Of a DNA stretch of 64,000 nt, positions 34,523 to 47,589 are shown piece by piece; within the stretch, counting starts at the first letter, position 1, and each line of letters starts with the position of its first letter. A model generated the notes under the pieces. It saw only the letters and a program-made list of their open reading frames with translations. It did no database searches and was not told where the DNA came from. Position numbers and translations under genes: made by a program. The DNA is from Hydractinia symbiolongicarpus (taxonomy: Eukaryota; Cnidaria; Hydrozoa; Anthoathecata; Hydractiniidae): positions 4,528,001 through 4,592,000 of the forward strand of contig NC_079884.1 in NCBI RefSeq assembly GCF_029227915.1. Direction: 5' to 3'.

Positions 34523-36155
34523 TTTGCCGGCGATTAAACTGCTTTTATTCAGCGTCTCATCAAAAATGAAAACATTCTTGAAAACTACAAGTCTTATGCG
34601 TTTTAGTGGTGAAATAATAATTTAAAAAATCGTTCGGGAAATGAGTTTACTCCCTGGGTACTTTCTTTGTATACTTTTGAATATACGGGCCAAGCTGGGA
34701 TTTACGGGAAATCGCGGGTTTTCGTCTGCCGGCGATTAAACTTCTTTTATTCAGCGTCTCATCAAAAATGAAAACATTTTTAAAAACTACAGGTCTTATG
34801 CGTTTTAGTGGTGAAAAAATAATTTAAAAAATCGTTCTGGAAATGAGTTTACTCACAGGGTACTTTCTTTATATACATTCGACTATACGTGCCAAGCCCG
34901 GGATTTACAGGAAATCGCGGGTTTTCGTTTGCCGGCGATTAAACTGCTTTTATTTAGCGTCTCATCAAAAATGAAAACATTCTTGAAAACTACAAGTCTC
35001 ATGCGTTTTAGTGGTGAAATAATAATTTAAAAAATCGTTTGGGAAATGAGTTTACTCCCTTGGTACTTTCTTTGTATACTTTTGACTATATGGGCAGAGT
35101 CCAGGATTTACGGGAAATCGCAGGTTTTCGTTTGCCGGCGATTAAACTTCTTTTATTCAGCGTCTCATCAAAAAAGAAAACATTTTTAAAAACTGCAAGT
35201 CTCATGCGTTTTAGTGGTGAAAAAGTAATTTAAAAAATCGTTCGGGAAATGAGTTTACTCCCTGGGTACTTTCTTTGTATACTTTTGAATATACGGGCCA
35301 AGCCGTTATTTACGGGAAATCGCGGGTTGTCGTTTGCCGGCGATTAAACTGCTTTTATTCAGCGTCTCATCAAAAATGAAAACATTCTTGAAAACTACAA
35401 GTCTTATGCGTTTTAGTGGTGAAATAATAATTTAAAAAATCGTTCGGGAAATGAGTTTACTCCCTGGGTACTTTCTTTGTATACTTTTGAATATACGGGC
35501 CAAGCTGGGATTTACGGGAAATCGCGGGTTTTCGTCTGCCGGCGATTAAACTTCTTTTATTCAGCGTCTCATCAAAAATGAAAACATTTTTAAAAACTAC
35601 AGGTCTTATGCGTTTTAGTGGTGAAAAAATAATTTAAAAAATCGTTCTGGAAATGAGTTTACTCACAGGGTACTTTCTTTATATACATTCGACTATACGT
35701 GCCAAGCCCGGGATTTACAGGAAATCGCGGGTTTTCGTTTGCCGGCGATTAAACTGCTTTTATTTAGCGTCTCATCAAAAATGAAAACATTCTTGAAAAC
35801 TACAAGTCTCATGCGTTTTAGTGGTGAAATAATAATTTAAAAAATCGTTTGGGAAATGAGTTTACTCCCTTGGTACTTTCTTTGTATACTTTTGACTATA
35901 TGGGCAGAGTCCAGGATTTACGGGAAATCGCAGGTTTTCGTTTGCCGGCGATTAAACTTCTTTTATTCAGCGTCTCATCAAAAAAGAAAACATTTTTAAA
36001 AACTGCAAGTCTCATGCGTTTTAGTGGTGAAAAAGTAATTTAAAAAATCGTTCGGGAAATGAGTTTACTCCCTGGGTACTTTCTTTGTATACTTTTGAAT
36101 ATACGGGCCAAGCCGTTATTTACGGGAAATCGCGGGTTGTCGTTTGCCGGCGATT
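34523..36155 (+). repeat. Nested 4-monomer repeat (810 bp), second HOR copy
   Basis: The same pair of 810 bp units lies 2,835 bp downstream. The 810 bp duplication therefore arose before the 2,835 bp duplication, which copied it whole. This gives an order of events readable from the sequence. Confidence 0.87.
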
Positions 36156-36715
36156 AAACTTCTTTTATTCAGCGTCTCATCAAAAATGAAAACATTTTTA
36201 AAAACTACAGGTCTTATGCGTTTTAGTGGTGAAAAAATAATTTAAAAAATCGTTCGGGAAATGAGTTTACTCACAGGGTACTTTCTTTGTATACTTTTGA
36301 CTATACGGGCCGAGTCCGGGATTTACGGGAAATCGCGGATTTTCGTTTGCCGGCAATTAAACTTCTTTTATTCAGCGTCCCATCAAATATGAAAATATTT
36401 TTGACAACTACAAGTCTCATGCGTTTTAGTGGTGAAATAATAATTTAAAAAATCGTTCGGGAAATGAGTTTACTCCCTGGGTACTTTCTTTGTATACTTT
36501 TGAATATACGGGCCAAGCTGGGATTTACGGGAAATCGCGGGTTTTCGTCTGCCGGCGATTAAACTTCTTTTATTCAGCGTCTCATCAAAAATGAAAACAT
36601 TTTTAAAAACTACAGGTCTTATGCGTTTTAGTGGTGAAAAAATAATTTAAAAAATCGTTCTGGAAATGAGTTTACTCACAGGGTACTTTCTTTATATACA
36701 TTCGACTATACGTGC

Positions 36716-39700
36716 CAAGCCCGGGATTTACAGGAAATCGCGGGTTTTCGTTTGCCGGCGATTAAACTGCTTATATTTAGCGTCTCATCAAAAATGAAAA
36801 CATTCTTGAAAACTACAAGTCTCATGCGTTTTAGTGGTGAAATAATAATTTAAAAAATCGTTTGGGAAATGAGTTTACTCCCTTGGTACTTTCTTTTTAT
36901 ACTTTTGACTATATGGGCAGAGTCCAGGATTTACGGGAAATCGCGGGTTGTCGTTTGCCGGCGATTAAACTTCTTTTATTCAGCGTCTCATCAAAAATGA
37001 AAACATTTTAAAAACTACAGGTCTTATGCGTTTTAGTGGTGAAAAAATAATTTAAAAAATCGTTCGGGAAATGAGTTTACTCACAGGGTACTTTCTTTGT
37101 ATACTTTTGACTATACGGGCCGAGTCCGGAATTTACGGGAAATCGCGGATTTTCGTTTGCCGGTGATTAAACTTCTTTTATTCAGCGTCCCATCAAATAT
37201 GAAAATATTTTTGCAAACTACAAGTTTCATGCGTTTAGTGGTAAAAAAATAATATAAAAAATCGTTCGGGAAATGAGTTTACTCCCTGGGTACTTTCTTT
37301 GTATACTTTTGACTATACGGGCGAAGCCCGGGATATACGGGAAATCGCGGGTTTTCGTTTGCCAGCGATTGAACTTCTTTTATTCAGCGTCTCATCAAAA
37401 ATGAAAACATTTTTAAAAACTACAAATCTTATGCGTTTTAGTGGTGAAAAAATAATTTAAAAAATCGTTCTGGAAATGAGTTTACTCCCTGGGTACTTTC
37501 TTTGTATACTTTTGACTATACGGGCCGACTCCAGGATTTAGGGAAATCGCAGGTTTTCGTTTGCCGGCGATTAAACTGCTTTTATTCAGCGTCTCATCAA
37601 AAATGAAAACATTCTTGAAAACTACAAGTCTCATGCGTTTTAGTGGTGAAATAATAATTTAAAAAATCGTTCGGGAAATGAGTTTACTCCCTGGGTACTT
37701 TCTTTGTATACTTTTGAATATACGGGCCAAGCCGGGATTTACGGGAAATCGCGGGTTTTCGTCTGCCGGCGATTAAACTTCTTTTATTCAGCGTCTCATC
37801 AAAAATGAAAACATTTTTAAAAACTACAGGTCTTATGCGTTTTAGTGGTGAAAAAATAATTTAAAAAATCGTTCTGGAAATGAGTTTACTCACAGGGTAC
37901 TTTCTTTATATACATTCGACTATACGTGCCAAGCCCGGGATTTACGGGAAATCGCGGGTTTTCGTTTGCCGGCGATTAAACTGCTTTTATTCAGCGTCTC
38001 ATCAAAAATAAAAACATTCTTGAAAACTACAAGTCTCATGCGTTTTAATGGTGAAATAATAATTTAAAAAATCGTTTGGGAAATGAGTTTACTCCCTTGG
38101 TACTTTCTTTGTATACTTTTGACTATACGGGCAGAGTCCAGGATTTACGGGAAATCGCAGGTTTTCGTTTGCCGGCGATTAAACTTCTTTTATTCAGCGT
38201 CTCATCAAAAATGAAAACATTTTTAAAAACTGCAAGTCTCATGCGTTTTAGTGGTGAAAAAGTAATTTAAAAAATCGTTCGGGAAATGAGTTTGCTCCCT
38301 GGGTACTTTCTTTGTATACTTTTGACTATACGGGCCAAGCCGGGATTTACGGGAAATCGCGGGTTTTCGTTTTCCGGCGATTAAACTTTTTTTTATTCAG
38401 CGTCTCATCAAAAATGAAAACATTTTTAAAAACTACAAGTCTTATTCGTTTTAGTGGTGAAAAAATAATTTAAAAAATCGTTCTGGAAATGAGTTTACTC
38501 ACAGGGTACTTTCTTTGTATACATTCGACTATACGGGCCAAGCCCGGGATTTACGGGAAATCGCGGGTTTTCGTTTTCCGGCGTTTAAATCTCTTTCATT
38601 GAGCGTCTCATCAAAAATGAAAACATTTTTAAAAACTACAAGTCTCATGCGTTTTAGTGGTGAAAAAAAATTTAAAAAATCGTTCGGGAAATGAGTTTAC
38701 TCCCTGGGTACTTTCTTTGTATACATTCGACTATACGGGCCAAGCCCTGGATTTACGGGAAAACGCGGGATTTAGTTTGCCGGCAATTAAACCTCTTTCA
38801 TTAAGCGTCTCATCAAAAATGAAAACATTTTTGAAAACTACAAGTCTCATGCGTTTTAGTGGTGAAAAAATAATATAAAAAATCGTTCTGGAAATGAGTT
38901 TACTCCCTGGGTACTTTCTTTGTATACTTTTGACTATACGGGCCAAGCCCGGGATATACGGGAAATCGCGGGTTTTCGTTTGCCGGCGATTAAACTTCTT
39001 TTATTCAGCGTCTCATCAAAAATGAAAGCATTTTTAAAAACTACAAGTCTTATGCGTTTTAGTGGTGAAAAAATAATTTAAAAAATCGTTCTGGAAATGA
39101 GTTTACTCACAGGGTACTTTCTTTGTATACATTCGACTATACGGGCCAAGCCCGGCATTTCCGGGAAATCGCGGGTTTTCGTTTTCCGGCGATTAAACCT
39201 CTTTCATTAAGCGTCTCATCAAAATTGAAAACATTTTTGAAAACTACAAGTTTCATGCGTTTTAGTGGTGAAATAATAATTTAAAAAATCGTTTGGGAAA
39301 TGAGTTTACTCCCTGGGTACTTTCTTTGTATATTTCTGACTATACGGGCCGAGTCCGGGATTTAGGGAAATCGCAGGTTTTCGTTTGCCGGCGATTAAAC
39401 TGCTTTTATTCAGCGTCTCATCAAAAATGAAAACATTTTTGAAAACTACAAGTCTCATGCGTTTTAGTGGTGAAAAAGTAATTTAAAAAATCGTTCGGGA
39501 AATGAGTTTACTCCCTGGGTACTTTCTTTGTATACTTTTGACTATACGGGCCAAGCCCGGGATTTACGGGAAATCGCGGGTTTTCGTTTGCCGGCGATTA
39601 AACTGCTTTTATTCAGCGTCTCATCAAAAATGAAAACATTCTTGAAAACTACAAGTCTCTTGCGTTTTAGTGGTGAAATAATAATTTAAAAAATCGTTTG

Positions 39701-39899
39701 GGAAATGAGTTTACTCCCTGGGTACTTTCTTTGTATACTTTTGTCTATACGGCCGAGTCCAGGATTTGCGGGAAATCGCAGGTTTTCGTTTGCCGGCGAT
39801 TAAACTTCTTTTATTCAGCGTCTTATCAAAAATGAAAACATTTTTAAAAACTACAAGTCTCATGCGTTTTAGTGGTGAAAAAGTAATTTAAAAAATCGT
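36716..39899 (+). repeat. Transition zone between HOR blocks
   Basis: The zone begins with a chimera near 36915-36960, where CTATATGGGCAGAGTCCAGG is joined to GCGGGTTGTCG, halves that belong to different monomers upstream. One monomer near 37007 has lost a T (ACATTTTAAAAAC). A type D-E-F run follows at 37130-37640. From 38500 onward C and H monomers appear; the H unit at 38745 returns at 40367 (1,622 bp). No gene visible. Confidence 0.75.
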
Positions 39900-41722
39900 T
39901 CGGGAAATGAGTTTACTCCCTGGGTACTTTCTTTGTATACTTTCGAATATACGGGCCGAGTCCGGGATTTACGGGAAATCGCGGATTTTCGTTTGCCGGC
40001 GATTAAACTTCTTTTATTCAGCGTCTCATCAAAAATGAAAACATTTTTAAAAACTACAAGTCTTATTCGTTTTAGTGGTGAAAAAATAATTTAAAAAATC
40101 CTTCTGGAAATGAGTTTACTCACAGGGTACTTTCTTTGTATACATTCGACTATACGGGCCAAGCCCGGGATTTACAGGAAATCGCGGGTTTTCGTTTTCC
40201 GGCGATTAAATCTCTTTCATTGAGCGTCTCATCAAAAATGAAAACATTTTTAAAAACTACAAGTCTCATGCGTTTTAGTGGTGAAAAAAAAATTTAAAAA
40301 ATCGTTCGGGAAATGAGTTTACTCCCTGGGTACTTTCTTTGTATACATTCGACTATACGGGCCAAGCCCTGGATTTACGGGAAAACGCGGGATTTCGTTT
40401 GCCGGCAATTAAACCTCTTTCATTAAGCGTCTCATCAAAAATGAAAACATTTTTGAAAACTACAAGTCTCATGCGTTTTAGTGGTGAAAAAATAATATAA
40501 AAAATCGTTCGGGAAATGAGTTTACTCCCTGGGTACTTTCTTTGTATACTTTTGACTATACGGGCCAAGCCCGGGATATACGGGAAATCGCGGGTTTTCG
40601 TTTGCCGGCGATTAAACTTCTTTTATTCAGCGTCTCATCAAAAATGAAAACATTTTTAAAAACTACAAGTCTTATGCGTTTTAGTGGTGAAAAAATAATT
40701 TAAAAAATCGTTCTGGAAATGAGTTTACTCACAGGGTACTTTCTTTGTATACATTCGACTATACGGGCCAAGCCCGGCATTTCCGGGAAATCGCGGGTTT
40801 TCGTTTTCCGGCGATTAAACCTCTTTCATTAAGCGTCTCATCAAAATTGAAAACATTTTTGAAAACTACAAGTTTCATGCGTTTTAGTGGTGAAAAAAAA
40901 ATTTAAAAAATCGTTCGGGAAATGAGTTTACTCCCTGGGTACTTTCTTTGTATACTTTTGACTATACTGGCCAAGCCCGGGATATACGGGAAATCGCGGG
41001 TTTTCGTTTGCCGGCGATTAAACTGCTTTTATTCAGCGTCTCATCAAAAATGAAAACATTCTTGAAAACTACAAGTCTCATGAGTTTTAGTGGTGAAATA
41101 ATAATTTAAAAAATCGTTTGGGAAATGAGTTTACTCCCTGGGTACTTTCTTTGTATATTTCTGACTATACGGGCCGAGTCCGGGATTTAGGGAAATCGCA
41201 GGTTTTCGTTTGCCGGCGATTAAACTGCTTTTATTCAGCGTCTCATCAAAAATGAAAACATTTTTGAAAACTACAAGTCTCATGCGTTTTAGTGGTGAAA
41301 AAGTAATTTAAAAAATCGTTCGGGAAATGAGTTTACTCCCTGGGTACTTTCTTTGTATACTTTTGACTATACGGGCCAAGCCCGGGATTTACGGGAAATC
41401 GCGGGTTTTCGTTTGCCGGCGATTAAACTGCTTTTATTCAGCGTCTCATCAAAAATGAAAACATTCTTGAAAACTACAAGTCTCTTGCGTTTTAGTGGTG
41501 AAATAATAATTTAAAAAATCGTTTGGGAAATGAGTTTACTCCCTGGGTACTTTCTTTGTATACTTTTGTCTATACGGCCGAGTCCAGGATTTGCGGGAAA
41601 TCGCAGGTTTTCGTTTGCCGGTGATTAAACTTCTTTTATTCAGCGTCTTATCAAAAATGAAAACATTTTTAAAAACTACAAGTCTCATGCGTTTTAGTGG
41701 TGAAAAAGTAATTTAAAAAATC

Positions 41723-41924
41723 GTTCGGGAAATGAGTTTACTCCCTGGGTACTTTCTTTGTATACTTTTGAATATACGGGCCGAGTCCGGGATTTACGGG
41801 AAATCGCGGATTTTCGTTTGCCGGCGATTAAACTTCTTTTATTCAGCGTCCCATCAAATATGAAAATATTTTTGAAAACTACAAGTCTCATGCGTTTAGT
41901 GGTAAAAAAATAATATAAAAAATC
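41723..41924 (+). repeat. Type D monomer (202 bp)
   Basis: A tightly linked set of variants: GCGGATTTTCG, GCGTCCCATCAAATATG, AAAATATTTTTG, GCGTTTAGTGGTAAAAAA and a TAATATAAAA tail. One T is lost in the TTTTAG run, so the unit is 202 bp. The set is nearly always inherited together. It is first seen near 11930 and recurs about 27 times, most densely from 41.7 to 53.6 kb. The changes weaken the A/T-tract inverted repeat: the two arms no longer match at two positions. Confidence 0.85.
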
Positions 41925-42127
41925 GTTCGGGAAATGAGTTTACTCCCTGGGTACTTTCTTTGTATACTTTTGACTATACGGGCCAAGCCCGGGATATACG
42001 GGAAATCGCAGGTTTTCGTTTGCCAGCGATTAAACTTCTTTTATTCAGCGTCTCATCAAAAATGAAAACATTTTTAAAAACTACAAGTCTTATGCGTTTT
42101 AGTGGTGAAAAAATAATTTAAAAAATC
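41925..42127 (+). repeat. Type E monomer
   Basis: Marked by GGGATATACGGG in place of GGGATTTACGGG and by GCCAGCGATT in place of GCCGGCGATT, with an ACTACAAGTCTTATGCG 3' part. It follows a type D monomer almost every time. The ATATAC change places a mismatch in the middle of the central inverted repeat. It is the second unit of the D-E-F trimer. Confidence 0.82.
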
Positions 42128-42329
42128 GTTCTGGAAATGAGTTTACTCCCTGGGTACTTTCTTTGTATACTTTTGACTATACGGGCCGAGTCCGGGATTT
42201 AGGGAAATCGCAGGTTTTTGTTTGCCGGCGATTAAACTGCTTTTATTCAGCGTCTCATCAAAAATGAAAACATTTTTGAAAACTACAAGTCTCATGCGTT
42301 TTAGTGGTGAAAAAGTAATTTAAAAAATC
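42128..42329 (+). repeat. Type F monomer (202 bp)
   Basis: Marked by GTTCTGG, GAGTCCGGGATTTAGGG (one C lost, hence 202 bp), CGCAGG and AAACTGCTTTTATTC. The lost C shortens the spacing between the second and third CGGG-like motifs and turns the third into AGGG. It is first seen near 24445 and is frequent from there to the right end. It is normally the third unit of the D-E-F block. Confidence 0.82.
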
Positions 42330-44152
42330 GTTCGGGAAATAAGTTTACTCCCTGGGTACTTTCTTTGTATACTTTTGACTATACGGGCCAAGCCCGGGAT
42401 TTACGGGAAATCGCGGGTTTTCGTTTGCCGTCGATTAAACTGCTTTTATTCAGCGTCTCATCAAAAATGAAAACATTCTTGAAAACTACAAGTCTCTTGC
42501 GTTTTAGTGGTGAAATAATAATTTAAAAAATCGTTTGGGAAATGAGTTTACTCCCTGGGTACTTTCTTTGTATACTTTTGACTCTACGGACGAGTCCAGG
42601 ATTTACGGTAAATCGCAGGTTTTCGTTTGCCGGCGATTAAACTTCTTTTATTCAGCGTCTTATCAAAAATGAAAACATTTTTAAAAACTACAAGTCTCAT
42701 GCGTTTTAGTGGTGAAAAAGTAATTTAAAAAATCGTTCGGGAAATGAGTTTACTCCCTGGGTACTTTCTTTGCATACTTTTGAATATACGGGCCGAGTCC
42801 GGGATTTACGGGAAATCGCGGATTTTCGTTTGCCGGCGATTAAACTTCTTTTATTCAGCGTCCCATCAAATATGAAAATATTTTTGAAAACTACAAGTCT
42901 CATGCGTTTAGTGGTAAAAAAATAATATAAAAAATCGTTCGGGAAATGAGTTTACTCCCTGGGTACTTTCTTTGTATACTTTTGACTATACGGGCCAAGC
43001 CCGGGATATACGGGAAATCGCGGGTTTTCGTTTGCCAGCGATTAAACTTCTTTTATTCAGCGTCTCATCAAAAATGAAAACATTTTTAAAAACTACAAGT
43101 CTTATGCGTTTTAGTGGTGAAAAAATAATTTAAAAAATCGTTCTGGAAATGAGTTTACTCCCTGGGTACTTTCTTTGTATACTTTTGACTATACGGGCCG
43201 AGTCCGGGATTTAGGGAAATCGCAGGTTTTCGTTTGCCGGCGATTAAACTGCTTTTATTCAGCGTCTCATCAAAAATGAAAACATTTTTAAAAACTACAA
43301 GTCTCATGGGCTTTAGTGGTGAAAAAGTAATTTAAAAAATCGTTCGGGAAATGAGTTTACTCTCTGGGTACTTTCTTTGTATACTTTTGAATATACGGGC
43401 CGAGTCCGGGATTTACGGGAAATCGCGGATTTTCGTTTGCCGGCGATTAAACTTCTTTTATTCAGCGTCCCATCAAATATGAAAATATTTTTGAAAACTA
43501 CAAGTCTCATGCGTTTAGTGGTAAAAAAATAATATAAAAAATCGTTCGGGAAATGAGTTTACTCCCTGGGTACTTTCTTTGTATACTTTTGACTATACAA
43601 GCCAAGCCCGGGATATACGGGAAATCGCGGGTTTTCGTTTGCCGGCGATTAAACTGCTTTTATTCAGCGTCTCATCAAAAATGAAAACATTCTTGAAAAC
43701 TACAAGTCTCATGACTTTTAGTGGTGAAATAATAATTTAAAAAATCGTTTGGGAAATGAGTTTACTCCCTGGGTACTTTCTTTGTATACTTTTGAATATA
43801 CGGGCCGAGTCCGGGATTTACGGGAAATCGCGGATTTTCGTTTGCCGGCGATTAAACTTCTTTTATTCAGCGTCTCATCAAAAATGAAAACATTTTTAAA
43901 AACTACAAGTCTTATTCGTTTTAGTGGTGAAAAAATAATTTAAAAAATCGTTCTGGAAATGAGTTTACTCACAGGGTACTTTCTTTGTATACATTCGACT
44001 ATACGGGCCAAGCCCGGGATTTACGGGAAATCGCGGGTTTTCGTTTTCCGGCGATTAAATCTCTTTCATTGAGCGTCTCATCAAAAATGAAAACATTTTT
44101 AAAAACTACAAGTCTCATGCGTTTTAGTGGTGAAAAAAAAATTTAAAAAATC

Positions 44153-44355
44153 GTTCGGGAAATGAGTTTACTCCCTGGGTACTTTCTTTGTATACATTCG
44201 TCTATACGGGCCAAGCCCTGGATTTACGGGAAAACGCGGGATTTCGTTTGCCGGCAATTAAACCTCTTTCATTAAGCGTCTCATCAAAAATGAAAACATT
44301 TTTGAAAACTACAAGTCTCATGCGTTTTAGTGGTGAAAAAATAATATAAAAAATC
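44153..44355 (+). repeat. Type H monomer
   Basis: Marked by GCCAAGCCCTGGATTT, GGGAAAACGCGGGATTTCG and a 3' part AAACCTCTTTCATTAAGCG, followed by TAATATAAAA. Copies are near 38745, 40367, 54940, 57580 and 59400. A related form with GCCCCGG or GTCCCGG and GGGAAAACGCGGG occurs at 7195, 10035, 11250, 15305 and 15510. AAAACG replaces AAATCG, which disrupts the central dyad. Confidence 0.78.
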
Positions 44356-44558
44356 GTTCGGGAAATGAGTTTACTCCCTGGGTACTTTCTTTGTATACTT
44401 TTGACTATACGGGCCAAGCCCGGGATATACGGGAAATCGCGGGTTTTCGTTTGCCGGCGATTAAACTTCTTTTATTCAGCGTCTCATCAAAAATGAAAAC
44501 ATTTTTAAAAACTACAAGTCTTATGCGTTTTAGTGGTGAAAAAATAATTTAAAAAATC

Positions 44559-44761
44559 GTTCTGGAAATGAGTTTACTCACAGGGTACTTTCTTTGTATA
44601 CATTCGACTATACGGGCCAAGCCCGGCATTTCCGGGAAATCGCGGGTTTTCGTTTTCCGGCGATTAAACCTCTTTCATTAAGCGTCTCATCAAAATTGAA
44701 AACATTTTTGAAAACTACAAGTTTCATGCGTTTTAGTGGTGAAAAAAAAATTTAAAAAATC
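44559..44761 (+). repeat. Type C monomer
   Basis: Recognised by ATTCGACTATACGGGCC, an altered centre CGGCATTTCCGGG, and a distinctive 3' part TTTTCCGGCGATTAAACC followed by TCTTTCATTAAGCG. The same 3' part with an unaltered centre occurs at 1340-1380, 11690-11720 and 22640-22680. Close copies with the CATTTCC centre are near 39105, 40727, 55300, 57935 and 59760, so this subtype belongs to the right part of the array. Confidence 0.8.
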
Positions 44762-47589
44762 GTTCGGGAAATGAGTTTACTCCCTGGGTACTTTCTTTGT
44801 ATACTTTTGACTATACTGGCCAAGCCCGGGATATACGGGAAATCGCGGGTTTTCGTTTGCCGGCGATTAAACTGCTTTTATTCAGCGTCTCATCAAAAAT
44901 GAAAACATTCTTGAAAACTACAAGTCTCATGAGTTTTAGTGGTGAAATAATAATTTAAAAAATCGTTTGGGAAATGAGTTTACTCCCTGGGTACTTTCTT
45001 TGTATATTTCTGACTATACGGGCCGAGTCCGGGATTTAGGGAAATCGCAGGTTTTCGTTTGCCGGCGATTGAACTGCTTTTATTCAGCGTCTCATGAAAA
45101 ATGAAAACATTTTTGAAAACTACAAGTCTCATGCGTTTTAGTGGTGAAAAAGTAATTTAAAAAATCGTTCGGGAAATGAGTTTACTCCCTGGGTACTTTC
45201 TTTGTATACTTTTGACTATACGGGCCAAGCCCGGGATTTACGGGAAATCGCGGGTTTTCGTTTGCCGGCGATTAAACTGCTTTTATTCAGCGTCTCATCA
45301 AAAATGAAAACATTCTTGAAAACTACAAGTCTCTTGCGTTTTAGTGGTGAAATAATAATTTAAAAAATCGTTTGGGAAATGAGTTTACTCCCTGGGTACT
45401 TTCTTTGTATACTTTTGTCTATACGGCCGAGTCCAGGATTTGCGGGAAATCGCAGGTTTTCGTTTGCCGGTGATTAAACTTCTTTTATTCAGCGTCTTAT
45501 CAAAAATGAAAACATTTTTAAAAACTACAAGTCTCATGCGTTTTAGTGGTGAAAAAGTAATTTAAAAAATCGTTCGGGAAATGAGTTTACTCCCTGGGTA
45601 CTTTCTTTGTATACTTTTGAATATACGGGCCGAGTCCGGGATTTACGGGAAATCGCGGATTTTCGTTTGCCGGCGATTAAACTTCTTTTATTCAGCGTCC
45701 CATCAAATATGAAAATATTTTTGAAAACTACAAGTCTCATGCGTTTAGTGGTAAAAAAATAATATAAAAAATCGTGCGGGAAATGAGTTTACTCCCTGGG
45801 TACTTTCTTTGTATACTTTTGACTATACGGGCCAAGCCCGGGATATACGGGAAATCGCAGGTTTTCGTTTGCCAGCGATTAAACTTCTTTTATTCAGCGT
45901 CTCATCAAAAATGAAAACATTTTTAAAAACTACAAGTCTTATGCGTTTTAGTGGTGAAAAAATAATTTAAAAAATCGTTCTGGAAATGAGTTTACTCCCT
46001 GGGTACTTTCTTTGTATACTTTTGACTATACGGGCCGAGTCCGGGATTTAGGGAAATCGCAGGTTTTCGTTTGCCGGCGATTAAACTGCTTTTATTCAGC
46101 GTCTCATCAAAAATGAAAACATTTTTGAAAACTACAAGTCTCATGCGTTTTAGTGGTGAAAAAGTAATTTAAAAAATCGTTCGGGAAATAAGTTTACTCC
46201 CTGGGTACTTTCTTTGTATACTTTTGACTATACGGGCCAAGCCCGGGATTTACGGGAAATCGCGGGTTTTCGTTTGCCGTCGATTAAACTGCTTTTATTC
46301 AGCGTCTCATCAAAAATGAAAACATTCTTGAAAACTACAAGTCTCTTGCGTTTTAGTGGTGAAATAATAATTTAAAAAATCGTTTGGGAAATGAGTTTAC
46401 TCCCTGGGTACTTTCTTTGTATACTTTTGACTCTACGGACGAGTCCAGGATTTACGGTAAATCGCAGGTTTTCGTTTGCCGGCGATTAAACTTCTTTTAT
46501 TCAGCGTCTTATCAAAAATGAAAACATTTTTAAAAACTACAAGTCTCATGCGTTTTAGTGGTGAAAAAGTAATTTAAAAAATCGTTCGGGAAATGAGTTT
46601 ACTCCCTGGGTACTTTCTTTGTATACTTTTGAATATACGGGCCGAGTCCGGGATTTACGGGAAATCGCGGATTTTCGTTTGCCGGCGATTAAACTTCTTT
46701 TATTCAGCGTCCCATCAAATATGAAAATATTTTTGAAAACTACAAGTCTCATGCGTTTAGTGGTAAAAAAATAATATAAAAAATCGTTCGGGAAATGAGT
46801 TTACTCCCTGGGTACTTTCTTTGTATACTTTTGACTATACGGGCCAAGCCCGGGATATACGGGAAATCGCGGGTTTTCGTTTGCCAGCGATTAAACTTCT
46901 TTTATTCAGCGTCTCATCAAAAATGAAAACATTTTTAAAAACTACAAGTCTTATGCGTTTTAGTGGTGAAAAAATAATTTAAAAAATCGTTCTGGAAATG
47001 AGTTTACTCCCTGGGTACTTTCATTGTATACTTTTGACTATACGGGCCGAGTCCGGGATTTAGGGAAATCGCAGGTTTTCGTTTGCCGGCGATTAAACTG
47101 CTTTTATTCAGCGTCTCATCAAAAATGAAAACATTTTTAAAAACTACAAGTCTCATGGGCTTTAGTGGTGAAAAAGTAATTTAAAAAATCGTTCGGGAAA
47201 TGAGTTTACTCTCTGGGTACTTTCTTTGTATACTTTTGAATATACGGGCCGAGTCCGGGATTTACGGGAAATCGCGGATTTTCGTTTGCCGGCGATTAAA
47301 CTTCTTTTATTCAGCGTCCCATCAAATATGAAAATAATTTTGAAAACTACAAGTCTCATGCGTTTAGTGGTAAAAAAATAATATAAAAAATCGTTCGGGA
47401 AATGAGTTTACTCCCTGGGTACTTTCTTTGTATACTTTTGACTATACAAGCCAAGCCCGGGATATACGGGAAATCGCGGGTTTTCGTTTGCCGGCGATTA
47501 AACTGCTTTTATTCAGCGTCTCATCAAAAATGAAAACATTCTTGAAAACTACAAGTCTCATGAGTTTTAGTGGTGAAATAATAATTTAA

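Larger units (their letters stand above)
31045..36715 (+). repeat. 14-monomer HOR (2,835 bp), two copies
   Basis: Copy 1 is about 31045-33879 and copy 2 about 33880-36715. Shared marks are GGCAATTAAACTGC, ATGAATATATTTTTG (a type D variant), the E-F pair, CAAGCTGGGATTT, CGTCTGCCGG, TTTACAGGAAATC, CTATATGGGCAGAGTCC, ATCAAAAAAGAAAAC and GCCGTTATTTACGGG. Copies differ by isolated substitutions such as GTGGTAAA/GTGTTAAA. Nested inside are 810 bp repeats. Confidence 0.9.
41723..42734 (+). repeat. D-E-F-P-Q pentamer (1,012 bp)
   Basis: Five successive monomers of 202, 203, 202, 203 and 202 bp: D, E, F, then P (42330-42532; AAGCCCGGG, GCCGTCGATT, ACATTCTTG, TCTCTTGCG) and Q (42533-42734; CTCTACGGACGAGTCCAGG, TTTACGGTAAATC, GCGTCTTATC). 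The next D begins at 42735. Related pentamers follow D units at about 46.6, 48.2 and 50.0 kb. Where P and Q are missing, a D-E-F trimer of 607 bp remains. Confidence 0.85.

Noticed and set aside
41694-41891. Reverse-strand 65-codon open frame recurring in type D monomers
   Set aside because: Same reasoning on the other strand. It overlaps forward open frames in similar monomers and tracks the monomer type, not coding constraint.
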